NCBI GenBank assembly: GCA_903854455.1
Contig: CAINWJ010000002.1
Location: 1-12,418, forward strand
Length of the DNA: 12,418 nt
Direction of reading: 5' to 3'
From: Candidatus Peribacteria bacterium
GTDB taxonomy: Bacteria; Patescibacteriota; Gracilibacteria; Peribacterales; Peribacteraceae
In this document: one piece after another, positions 7,522 through 12,418 of the stretch
Layout of the letters: the number at the start of each line of letters is the position of its first letter
Position numbering within the stretch: position 1 is the first letter of the stretch
Made by a program: the position numbers and the translations under genes
The notes under the pieces: generated by a model
Databases searched by the model: none
What the model was told of the DNA's origin: nothing
The model's input: the letters and a program-made list of their open reading frames with translations, nothing else

Positions 7522-9705
7522 TTATCCAATCTGTTCCGCACCTGAGTTATTCTGAGGAATACTCTTCGTGAAATAACCGCTGTGCGAATCGTCATTATTT
7601 TCATAATAGAATCCTTGCATATCTTGCTCCTGCATATTCTCTCCCCCTTCCCCATAGTCAGTAATTGTTGAATCCGCCCTCGACATACGATCTGTAAATT
7701 GAAGTGCATGCGAAAACATACCAACTGCCTTCGGAAGCTCAATGCCTCTGCCTTTCTGATAATCAATCATCTGGTAGTAATATGAGAGATAGTAGAGATC
7801 AACACTCCCTGCCCATTCGATCATCTGCTCGTTTATGACAGAGGGATCTTGAATATGCCCCTTGGCCTGCGTCTCAGTTGCAGATGTAATAACGCGGAAA
7901 CTTTTTACGGGAATATCATGATGGGCTTCAAAATATCGCTTGATAGCATCGAGCTGGAATCCTGAATGGCAAGAATCGGCATATAGAATGATTCCAATCT
8001 GAGAACACATCGGTTTTCCTTTATAGGAAGTAGTAAACACACGAGCAATTTCTTCCGGTTGAATTTGCCGATCCTTTGCGCTCATAGTCCCGCTCCTCTT
8101 GCCATGCATCAAATAATGGAACATGAAATTCTCTTTCCCGGTATCAATCGCCTGCTTGAGGCTCGACTCGAGCGTCGTAAGAATTTGATCCCCTCCTGCT
8201 TCTGCAATAGCAGGTCCATCCTCCTTTCTATTCTTACGCCAAGCCTCTTTCCATTTTGCCGAATTCTCCACATTTGCCGCAATGATAGAAGCATCGTATC
8301 TGCGCTGATAAATTTCACTCGTAATGTGTGCAAAATCCTCTTCAATCCCCGAAAGCTGCTTAGGAACCATCGCTAGCATGACTGCGGTCTTTCCTTTCGA
8401 CAAATCGAAGGCTTGAGCATCCAGCCAAATTTCATATTGCTTCTTCAATGGCACATTGCCCCTATCAGGAGCGGCTTGACGCGTGAAATCCTGTTTCAAC
8501 TTCTTATTTAGGAGTGTCAAAACCGCATCCTTGCTGTCAGCCATCTTCAGTTCGACAGCGTTCAAGGAAAGACGTATTGGAAGCGTATTCTTCTTCTCAA
8601 ATGAATTCATAAAAACAAATTCCAACGGATCTCTCTTGAGGCCTACGCATAAGAGAGAGATATCGTTCTTTTCAGAAAACAAACGTAGAGCGCCTTCCAC
8701 ATGACTGTTTTGTCGTCTCAATATCTCATCAATCATCTCAAGCCTATTTTTAAAACCCAATTTCCCCTGCAGATGTTCAACTTCCGCAAGGAGACGGGTG
8801 GCATCCTGAGAAACGGACGCAAACTGTTTGTCTTTGGCAATGCTTGCGTTGAGAAATTTCACGGGACGCGTAAGGGCAAGCTCCTTTATAAACTCTTGCG
8901 CGAATGGTCTATTTGAGAAAAATCGAAGCTGCTCGAGTGCAGCATCAATATTTTCCGAGGCAACCCTGGGAAGGAGGGATTGAATGAAGATGTCATCAAC
9001 CACAAGTTTATTGTCTCTGATTACATCGAGCGCTCTCCTAGGCTCTTTCTCGGCCATGGATCGAAATTGCACTTTGAAGGAAGGGTGCCCTCCGAAGCAT
9101 CGAAAATTATCGAAATAATGCTGCGGGTCCGACTTTGCTAATTGCTCAATGAAGTGAGTAGCATACGTTTTCGAGGAAAGAAATTCCGCCTGATCTTCAA
9201 CCATCTGCAATGCCAGATCTAGACCTTTGTGCTTCTCTACAGTTAGAAGGGCATGTTCGGCTAATGCATCTGCATACGGAAGTTTCAACAGCCTGTCAAA
9301 ACTGCCTGGTATCTCGTTTGAAGCATTTGGATCATCCATTCTTTTGAGCAACGCCCACTTAAGCAACGGGGCTGGCATAGTTCTTGAGAGACGAATGGCA
9401 TTCATAAAAAGTTGCTCTTGCTCTAACAACTTATGTGCTTCTTTCTTCCAAATTGATTGATAAATATCATCACTGGAAAGATGATATTTCTCAACCGTTT
9501 CCTCAATTGATTGCTCAAGTGCCGCCATTCTCGCCGTTGATTCGTTCGGACTTTCGCCTTCCTTTGGACGTGCGAAATCTCGGAGGCGTTGAAGAACTTG
9601 ATCCCGAGCTTCCTTCTCCTTGGCGTCCCCAACTGTCGTCTTCTCACATCCATGTGTGTCAGATAAATTCTCGCACGATGGCTGTTTTTCTGTAGGCTGT
9701 TCCAT
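7522..9705 (-). CDS. Caspase-like (peptidase C14-type) protein with helical N-terminal region
   Basis: 727 residues from the ATG at 9705. No signal peptide or membrane segment is seen, so it is probably cytoplasmic. Residues about 30-420 are predominantly helical and charged, with a loose 30-40-residue periodicity suggestive of HEAT/TPR-like repeats, although no named repeat is certain. Residues about 437-640 look like a caspase fold: a first strand KTAVMLAMV, then the catalytic His motif HYLMHG (His534), then LYADSCHSGF with Cys579 inside the DSCHSG signature; the 45-residue His-Cys spacing is normal for caspases and metacaspases. FRVITSATETQAKG follows, also typical of the fold. The C-terminal tail is Asp/Gln/Tyr-rich. 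The longer ATG at 9756 is rejected because it would overlap the 47-residue ORF whose TGA lies one base before this ATG (TGATATG), suggesting translational coupling. Sampled GC is about 38-43% against 55-58% in the surface genes, so transfer is possible. Substrate and activator are unknown. Confidence 0.85.
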   Translation of the reverse strand: MEQPTEKQPSCENLSDTHGCEKTTVGDAKEKEARDQVLQRLRDFARPKEGESPNESTARMAALEQSIEETVEKYHLSSDDIYQSIWKKEAHKLLEQEQLFMNAIRLSRTMPAPLLKWALLKRMDDPNASNEIPGSFDRLLKLPYADALAEHALLTVEKHKGLDLALQMVEDQAEFLSSKTYATHFIEQLAKSDPQHYFDNFRCFGGHPSFKVQFRSMAEKEPRRALDVIRDNKLVVDDIFIQSLLPRVASENIDAALEQLRFFSNRPFAQEFIKELALTRPVKFLNASIAKDKQFASVSQDATRLLAEVEHLQGKLGFKNRLEMIDEILRRQNSHVEGALRLFSEKNDISLLCVGLKRDPLEFVFMNSFEKKNTLPIRLSLNAVELKMADSKDAVLTLLNKKLKQDFTRQAAPDRGNVPLKKQYEIWLDAQAFDLSKGKTAVMLAMVPKQLSGIEEDFAHITSEIYQRRYDASIIAANVENSAKWKEAWRKNRKEDGPAIAEAGGDQILTTLESSLKQAIDTGKENFMFHYLMHGKRSGTMSAKDRQIQPEEIARVFTTSYKGKPMCSQIGIILYADSCHSGFQLDAIKRYFEAHHDIPVKSFRVITSATETQAKGHIQDPSVINEQMIEWAGSVDLYYLSYYYQMIDYQKGRGIELPKAVGMFSHALQFTDRMSRADSTITDYGEGGENMQEQDMQGFYYENNDDSHSGYFTKSIPQNNSGAEQIG

Positions 9706-9706
9706 A

Positions 9707-9850
9707 TCACTTTGGAAAAAGGATCCTTTGTTCAAGGGACGCAAGATTTGCTGCATCTATACGTGAACAATAATGCCTATAGAGTTCCTCAGCTCTTCTG
9801 AGGATACTCATCAATACGTAAGTAGGAGTAGTTTTAGTATTTGTATCCAT
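9707..9850 (-). CDS. Small 47-residue protein coupled to the caspase-like gene
   Basis: ATG at 9850 to TGA at 9707-9709 encodes 47 residues. The start MDTNTKTTPTYVLMSIL leads into an amphipathic, helix-prone stretch (RRAEELYRHY) and a second one (AANLASLEQRI). No signal peptide and no recognised domain. Support comes from context: a near-consensus promoter has its -10 box 8 bases before this ATG, and the stop codon is separated by one base from the ATG of the protease gene. The frame differs from that of the protease gene. It could be a regulator or partner of the protease, or only a leader ORF controlling its translation; the sequence alone does not decide. Confidence 0.6.
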   Translation of the reverse strand: MDTNTKTTPTYVLMSILRRAEELYRHYCSRIDAANLASLEQRILFPK

Positions 9851-9858
9851 TACTTATT

Positions 9859-9886
9859 ATTATACCATAAATATCTTTTTTTACAA
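9859..9886 (-). promoter_or_regulatory. Strong promoter of the small ORF/caspase-like operon
   Basis: On the minus strand: -35 TTGTAA (9881-9886), a 16-base AT-rich spacer ending in TGG, and -10 TATAAT (9859-9864), giving an extended -10. The box ends 8 bases before the ATG of the 47-residue ORF, so the mRNA would be leaderless or nearly so. This is the best promoter in the window. Confidence 0.75.
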
Positions 9887-9903
9887 TGATCAGCTCCGTA
9901 GTC

Positions 9904-9948
9904 TGGGTGTTTTCCGAACCGGCTCACGTATTCCAGATGAGCAAGTAT
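9904..9948 (-). repeat. 45-bp element, copy B, just downstream of the GIY-YIG gene
   Basis: On the minus strand it begins 20 bases after the TGA of the GIY-YIG gene, matching the 19-base distance of copy A (7458-7502) from its gene. It shares GGAAyAC and GAGCCrGTTCnGAAAAC with that copy. The drawn stem of copy A is only partly kept here (wobble pairs and one mismatch). Confidence 0.55.
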
Positions 9949-9968
9949 GTAACCGTTCCGCATAATTA

Positions 9969-10235
9969 TCAACAATCCTGAGCAAGGAAGTCCCTCATCA
10001 TCTGCCGTAGAGTAACCTTCCCCTTCGTCGTCTTGAAATACTGTTCGCGTCGCAGAGCATCTTCCTTCGAAAGATGTGCTTCAAAATAGATCAGCTCAAC
10101 GGGAAGTCGCTTTGCAGTTGATATGTTCTTCCCTTGTTGATGTTCCTGCAATCGTCGCTTGATGTTATTGGTACTTCCAATGTAAAAGTTATGATCTTTT
10201 TGACTACGAAGAACGTAGGCGTACCAGAAGTGCAT
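9969..10235 (-). CDS. GIY-YIG nuclease-domain protein
   Basis: 88 residues from the ATG at 10235 to TGA. The GIY-YIG fold is recognisable: the GIY strand as WYAYVL (residues 4-9), the YIG strand as FYIG (17-20), the conserved Arg in NNIKRRLQEH (Arg27/28), and the metal-binding Glu in RREQYF (Glu64). The length fits the small YhbQ/UPF0213-like class, which consists of a nuclease domain alone. Such proteins may act in DNA repair or as relics of mobile endonucleases; the target is unknown. Longer in-frame starts up to 10364 exist, but that extension translates the 58-bp noncoding repeat and looks spurious. A TATACT box lies 6 bases before the chosen ATG. The gene follows tRNA-Asn on the same strand and is separated from it by repeats. 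Confidence 0.85.
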   Translation of the reverse strand: MHFWYAYVLRSQKDHNFYIGSTNNIKRRLQEHQQGKNISTAKRLPVELIYFEAHLSKEDALRREQYFKTTKGKVTLRQMMRDFLAQDC

Positions 10236-10241
10236 GGATGA

Positions 10242-10247
10242 AGTATA
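10242..10247 (-). promoter_or_regulatory. -10-like box (TATACT) of the GIY-YIG gene
   Basis: TATACT on the minus strand, 5 of 6 consensus, ends 6 bases before the ATG at 10235; no convincing -35 is seen. It sits at the edge of the first 58-bp repeat copy (10249-10306). The spacing again fits a leaderless start. Confidence 0.4.
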
Positions 10248-10248
10248 A

Positions 10249-10306
10249 CCATGAACCATTCGCATACTACAAATACAAACTTGATGGCGCTGCCATGAAC
10301 CTGAGC
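10249..10306. repeat. 58-bp direct repeat, copy 1
   Basis: Identical over 58 bases to 10361-10418 (offset 112). It starts CCATGAACCATTCGC and ends GCCATGAACCTGAGC, so CCATGAACC occurs at both ends. It contains a short stem (ATGGC/GCCAT on the minus strand). It lies directly upstream of the GIY-YIG gene. Confidence 0.9.
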
Positions 10307-10360
10307 GAAGCGAAGAAGAAGGCACAGTACCACTCGTGCCTGCGGGCACTCGGGTACAGG

Positions 10361-10418
10361 CCATGAACCATTCGCATACTACAAATACAAACTTGATGGC
10401 GCTGCCATGAACCTGAGC
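10361..10418. repeat. 58-bp direct repeat, copy 2
   Basis: Second perfect copy, immediately 3' of tRNA-Asn in the direction of tRNA transcription. The 54 bases between the copies (10307-10360) include a small hairpin, GTGCC/GGCAC at 10336-10349. Confidence 0.9.
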
Positions 10419-10440
10419 CCGAAGGGCGAATGGTTCATGG
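10361..10440. repeat. 15-bp perfect inverted repeat abutting the tRNA-Asn CCA end
   Basis: CCATGAACCATTCGC at 10361-10375 is the exact reverse complement of 10426-10440. The arm at 10426-10440 includes the CCA of the tRNA. Within it, a 9-bp stem between CCATGAACC just after the tRNA and GGTTCATGG (10405-10413 in plus coordinates) encloses a second small stem, GCCC-TTC-GGGC. It may act as a terminator or processing signal of the tRNA transcript, though no T-tract follows. Confidence 0.7.
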
Positions 10441-10512
10441 CTCCTCGGGTTGGGATCGAACCAACGACCTTGGCGTTAACAGCGCCCTGCTCTACCGCTG
10501 AGCTACCGAGGA
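10438..10512 (-). tRNA. tRNA-Asn (anticodon GTT)
   Basis: The minus strand folds as a full cloverleaf: acceptor TCCTCGG/CCGAGGA with all seven pairs, D arm GCTC/GAGC, anticodon stem with four pairs and a 27-43 G-A mismatch, loop CTGTTAA with anticodon GTT, five-base variable loop, T arm GTTGG/CCAAC with loop TTCGATC, discriminator G. CCA is encoded at 10438-10440. The body is 72 bases (10441-10512). It delivers asparagine in translation. Confidence 0.95.
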
Positions 10513-10640
10513 ATAGAACTACCTGATGATGTGAAGGAATGCGCCCCTGCCTGCCGGTCGAAGTACAGAGACGGAGGCTGGCTCGTACCGGTGCCTGCCC
10601 CGCGAAGCCCGCAGGCGTAGTGGGGAGCTACCGAGGAATA
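10500..10640. repeat. 16-bp duplication of the tRNA-Asn 5' end flanking a 109-bp insert
   Basis: GAGCTACCGAGGAATA occurs at 10500-10515 (overlapping the tRNA 5' end) and again at 10625-10640. The 109 bases between (10516-10624) are GC-rich, hold a possible stem (GCCTGC/GCAGGC), and carry near each end a 5-bp inverted motif, ACTAC (10518-10522) and GTAGT (10617-10621). This resembles a small insertion with a target duplication, but a tandem duplication is also possible. Confidence 0.6.
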
Positions 10641-10645
10641 CACGG

Positions 10646-10680
10646 AATGTAAAATGTAAAATTGAAAATGTAGAATGAAC
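10646..10680. repeat. Heptamer tandem repeat (AATGTAA-type)
   Basis: Five successive 7-base units: AATGTAA, AATGTAA, AATTGAA, AATGTAG, AATGAAC. The region is AT-rich and noncoding. Confidence 0.7.
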
Positions 10681-10735
10681 GCGCGCGAATTGTAGTGAAA
10701 AGTCGTCAACTTCGGAAGAGCACTATTGAATACAC

Positions 10736-10775
10736 AAACTACCAAACTACCAAACCATCAAACTACCAAACCTCT
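10736..10775. repeat. Octamer tandem repeat (AAACTACC-type)
   Basis: Five 8-base units: AAACTACC, AAACTACC, AAACCATC, AAACTACC, AAACCTCT. If the synthetase began at the ATG at 10726 this run would be translated into a Thr/Lys/Asn/Gln-rich peptide unlike any family member, which argues for a later start. Confidence 0.75.
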
Positions 10776-10812
10776 CCATGGCATTCTTATGGCTTCCACA
10801 CACTCAATCCGC

Positions 10813-10818
10813 TATTCT
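10813..10818 (+). promoter_or_regulatory. Weak -10-like box before the prolyl-tRNA synthetase start
   Basis: TATTCT, 4 of 6 consensus, ends 9 bases before the ATG at 10828. It is listed only because its position matches the short promoter-to-start distance of the other genes; no -35 is evident. Confidence 0.25.
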
Positions 10819-10827
10819 CCGAAGTGT

Positions 10828-12363
10828 ATGGCTCCCGCCCGCATCACCCCCAGAACCCAGAATTTCCCGCAGTGGTACCAGGACGTCCTCTCGCTCGCGC
10901 CGGACCTGTACGACGAATCCCCCGTCACCGGCTGCATCACGTTCGCGCCGTTGTCCACCAAGCTCTGGGGCAATGTCCGCAGAATCTTTGATCGGAAAAT
11001 CCGGGCACTCGGAGTCGAGAACATCATGCTGCCCATGCTCATCCCGCAGAACTTCTTCGAACGGGAGAAGGAGCACGTGGACGGCTTCGCACCGGAAGTG
11101 GCAGTCGTGACGCATGCAGGAGGAGCGAAATTGCCTGAGCCTTATGCTGTTCGCCCGACGTCGGAGACGCTATTCGTCGACTGGTACAGCCGCGGCGGCA
11201 GAATCCAGAGCCACCGGGACCTGCCGCTCCTGGCAAACCAATGGTGCTCGGTCATGCGCTGGGAGAAGCGACCGCGCGCATTCCTCCGGACGACGGAGTT
11301 CCACTGGCAGGAAGGACACTGTCTATTTGCAACCGAGCAGGATTGCCGGGAGTTCACGCTGAAGATCCTGGATCTCTACGCCGCACTCTCCGAAGACATC
11401 CTCGCGATTCCGGTGATCAGAGGCGAGAAGCCCGAGCACGAGCGCTTCCCGGGTGGCATCGCAACGTACGCCATCGAAGGGATGATGCAGGACGGAAAAG
11501 CGCTGCAGATGGGCACCAGCCACATGCTGTCCCAGGCATTCCTGAAAGGATCGGAGGGCAAGCCGCTCGTGAGCTTCCTCAATGAAAAGGAAGAGACGAC
11601 TGTCCCCTTCTACGACTCGTGGGGGCTCTCCACCCGCGTCCTCGGTGCAGTCTTCATGACGCACGGCGATGACGATGGCATCGTCCTGCCACCGAACATC
11701 GCGCCGGTGCAATGCGCGGTGTTGCCGCTGTTTGGATCGGATGCGGCAGAGAATGAGAAAGTGAGGGAAGCGGCACGGAAACTTGGCGGAGCGGTGAGCG
11801 GTCAGCGGTCAGCGGTCAGCATTCCCGTCCATGGAAGAAAAGATTGGTTCGAAGAAGTATCGGATGAATTGACTGTCAGAATTGATCTCCGTGACTGCCG
11901 CCTCGGCGAGAAAACCTTCTACCAGATCCGCAGCGGCACGCCTGTCAGAATCGAGATAGGACCCAAGGATCTGGCGGAGAATTCCTGCGTCATCAAGAGC
12001 CGTATTCGGACACGTGAACAAGCCATTAAAGCTCCTCTCGCCAAAGCTCCGGAGATCGTCAGGGAAATGCTGAAAGAAGATCAGGCGACACTCTTCAAGA
12101 ACGCGAAGAAGATGCAGCAGGAGAAGACGGTGGAACCCGCAAATTACGAAGAGCTCAAGAAGGCAATGGCGGACGGCAAGTGGGGGCTGATCCCATGGGA
12201 TGGAACCAAGGAAACCGTCGACAAGTTCAAGGCCGACACCTCCGGCGGCACCTACCGCTGCTTCGCGTTTGATGCAAAGGAAGATGCGGAAGGCATGAAG
12301 GATCCCATCTCTGGGAAGCCGAGTGCTTTCAAGAAGAGGATTTATGTGGCGAAGGCTTATTGA
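10828..12363 (+). CDS. proS: Prolyl-tRNA synthetase, archaeal/eukaryal type
   Basis: Class II synthetase charging tRNA-Pro with proline in the cytoplasm; 511 residues from the ATG at 10828. The ITPRTQNFPQWYQD opening (residues 6-19) is the usual start of this family, so the ATGs at 10726 and 10789 are rejected; the first would also translate an octamer repeat. Visible motifs: motif 1 region around 59-74 (ALGVENIMLPMLIP), RPTSE (109-113), motif 2 RTTEFHWQEGH (155-165), the GTSH loop (229-232), motif 3 region GDDDGIVLPPNIAP (281-294), and the anticodon-binding domain with GTPVRIEIGPKDL. The C-terminal domain ends in Tyr (YVAKAY), as is characteristic of this type, which lacks the bacterial INS editing domain. 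Oddities: an extra segment at about 320-340 of which part (AVSGQRSAVS) is encoded by a heptamer repeat, and Asn291 in the PPxxAP motif where family members often carry a basic residue. Confidence 0.95.
   Translation: MAPARITPRTQNFPQWYQDVLSLAPDLYDESPVTGCITFAPLSTKLWGNVRRIFDRKIRALGVENIMLPMLIPQNFFEREKEHVDGFAPEVAVVTHAGGAKLPEPYAVRPTSETLFVDWYSRGGRIQSHRDLPLLANQWCSVMRWEKRPRAFLRTTEFHWQEGHCLFATEQDCREFTLKILDLYAALSEDILAIPVIRGEKPEHERFPGGIATYAIEGMMQDGKALQMGTSHMLSQAFLKGSEGKPLVSFLNEKEETTVPFYDSWGLSTRVLGAVFMTHGDDDGIVLPPNIAPVQCAVLPLFGSDAAENEKVREAARKLGGAVSGQRSAVSIPVHGRKDWFEEVSDELTVRIDLRDCRLGEKTFYQIRSGTPVRIEIGPKDLAENSCVIKSRIRTREQAIKAPLAKAPEIVREMLKEDQATLFKNAKKMQQEKTVEPANYEELKKAMADGKWGLIPWDGTKETVDKFKADTSGGTYRCFAFDAKEDAEGMKDPISGKPSAFKKRIYVAKAY
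11790..11820 (+). repeat. Heptamer tandem repeat (AGCGGTC) inside proS
   Basis: Four 7-base units (the first with one mismatch) plus three bases of a fifth. It is translated as AVSGQRSAVS at about residues 322-331, between the core and the anticodon-binding domain. Because 7 is not a multiple of 3, gain or loss of one unit would shift the frame of the synthetase. Confidence 0.85.
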
Positions 12364-12367
12364 TTCC

Positions 12368-12385
12368 GCGCCCGGGAACGGGCGC
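12368..12385 (+). terminator. GC-rich hairpin after proS, probable terminator
   Basis: GCGCCCG and CGGGCGC form a perfect 7-bp stem with a GGAA (GNRA) tetraloop, starting 4 bases after the stop codon. The following TCCTTTGG is only a poor T-tract, so termination strength is uncertain. Nothing further is seen to the window end. Confidence 0.6.
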
Positions 12386-12418
12386 TCCTTTGGTGAAATA
12401 ATCTTCATCCCCCAGCAC

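Larger units (their letters stand above)
10513..10827. other. Repeat-rich spacer between tRNA-Asn and prolyl-tRNA synthetase
   Basis: No gene is credible in these 315 bases. In order they hold the duplicated tRNA 5' end with its insert (to 10640), a run of heptamers (10646-10680), and a run of octamers (10736-10775). Frames that read through here give low-complexity peptides. Confidence 0.6.

Noticed and set aside
9706..9756. N-terminal extension of the caspase-like protein by 17 residues
   Set aside because: It overlaps the small ORF in another frame, and no promoter or ribosome-binding signal supports the ATG at 9756.
10236..10364. N-terminal extension of the GIY-YIG protein
   Set aside because: The extra residues are a translation of the perfect 58-bp repeat and its spacer, and the nuclease fold begins only at WYAYVL.
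10249..10418. Possible CRISPR array
   Set aside because: There are only two copies of a 58-bp unit with one 54-bp spacer, no further units and no cas genes nearby.
10726..10827. N-terminal extension of prolyl-tRNA synthetase
   Set aside because: It is mostly translation of the AAACTACC repeat; the family starts near the ITPR motif.
1..12418. UGA read as glycine (Gracilibacteria/SR1 code)
   Set aside because: TGA ends four genes at sensible positions (small ORF, complete SLH protein, GIY-YIG gene, proS) and does not interrupt the long frames.

Overview
The window looks like a chromosomal segment of an uncultured bacterium, most plausibly a Candidate Phyla Radiation lineage of the Peregrinibacteria/Peribacteria kind. 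This is inferred from the combination of giant S-layer-homology (SLH) surface proteins, an archaeal/eukaryal-type prolyl-tRNA synthetase, a small GIY-YIG nuclease gene beside a tRNA, and start codons that lack Shine-Dalgarno sequences. TGA ends four genes as a normal stop and does not interrupt the reading frames, so the UGA-to-glycine code of Gracilibacteria is not in use. No taxonomic search was possible.

Layout. Positions 1-3963 (minus): the first 1321 codons of a surface protein with FG-GAP/VCBS repeats, two duplicated Ig-like domains, a LamG domain, FN3, a shared beta domain and the start of an SLH region; the end lies outside the window. Positions 4270-7380 (minus): a second SLH surface protein with cadherin-like, PA14 and FN3 domains, the same shared beta domain and three SLH repeats. 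Positions 7522-9850 (minus): a cassette of lower GC with its own strong promoter, a 47-residue small ORF and, one base after its stop, a 727-residue protein with a helical N-terminal half and a C-terminal caspase-like (peptidase clan CD, C14-type) domain. Positions 9969-10235 (minus): a GIY-YIG nuclease-domain protein. Positions 10236-10827: a repeat-rich region around tRNA-Asn(GTT), with a perfect 58-bp direct repeat, a 15-bp inverted repeat abutting the tRNA CCA end, a 16-bp duplication of the tRNA 5' end, and short tandem repeats. Positions 10828-12363 (plus): prolyl-tRNA synthetase, followed by a GC-rich hairpin.

How the pieces relate. The two SLH proteins are paralogues with a common anchor (FN3, shared domain, SLH) and different exposed heads, consistent with display on an S-layer or cell envelope for adhesion or ligand binding. 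The protease cassette is cytoplasmic by appearance (no signal peptide) and is the best candidate for something undescribed: a caspase-like effector co-expressed with a tiny partner. Three of the transcription units show an extended -10 box (TGn-TAYAAT) only 7-8 bases before the start codon, and a fourth has a plainer box 6 bases before it, so the window suggests leaderless mRNAs. A 45-bp sequence recurs 19-20 bases after the stop codons of two unrelated genes, on either side of the protease cassette.
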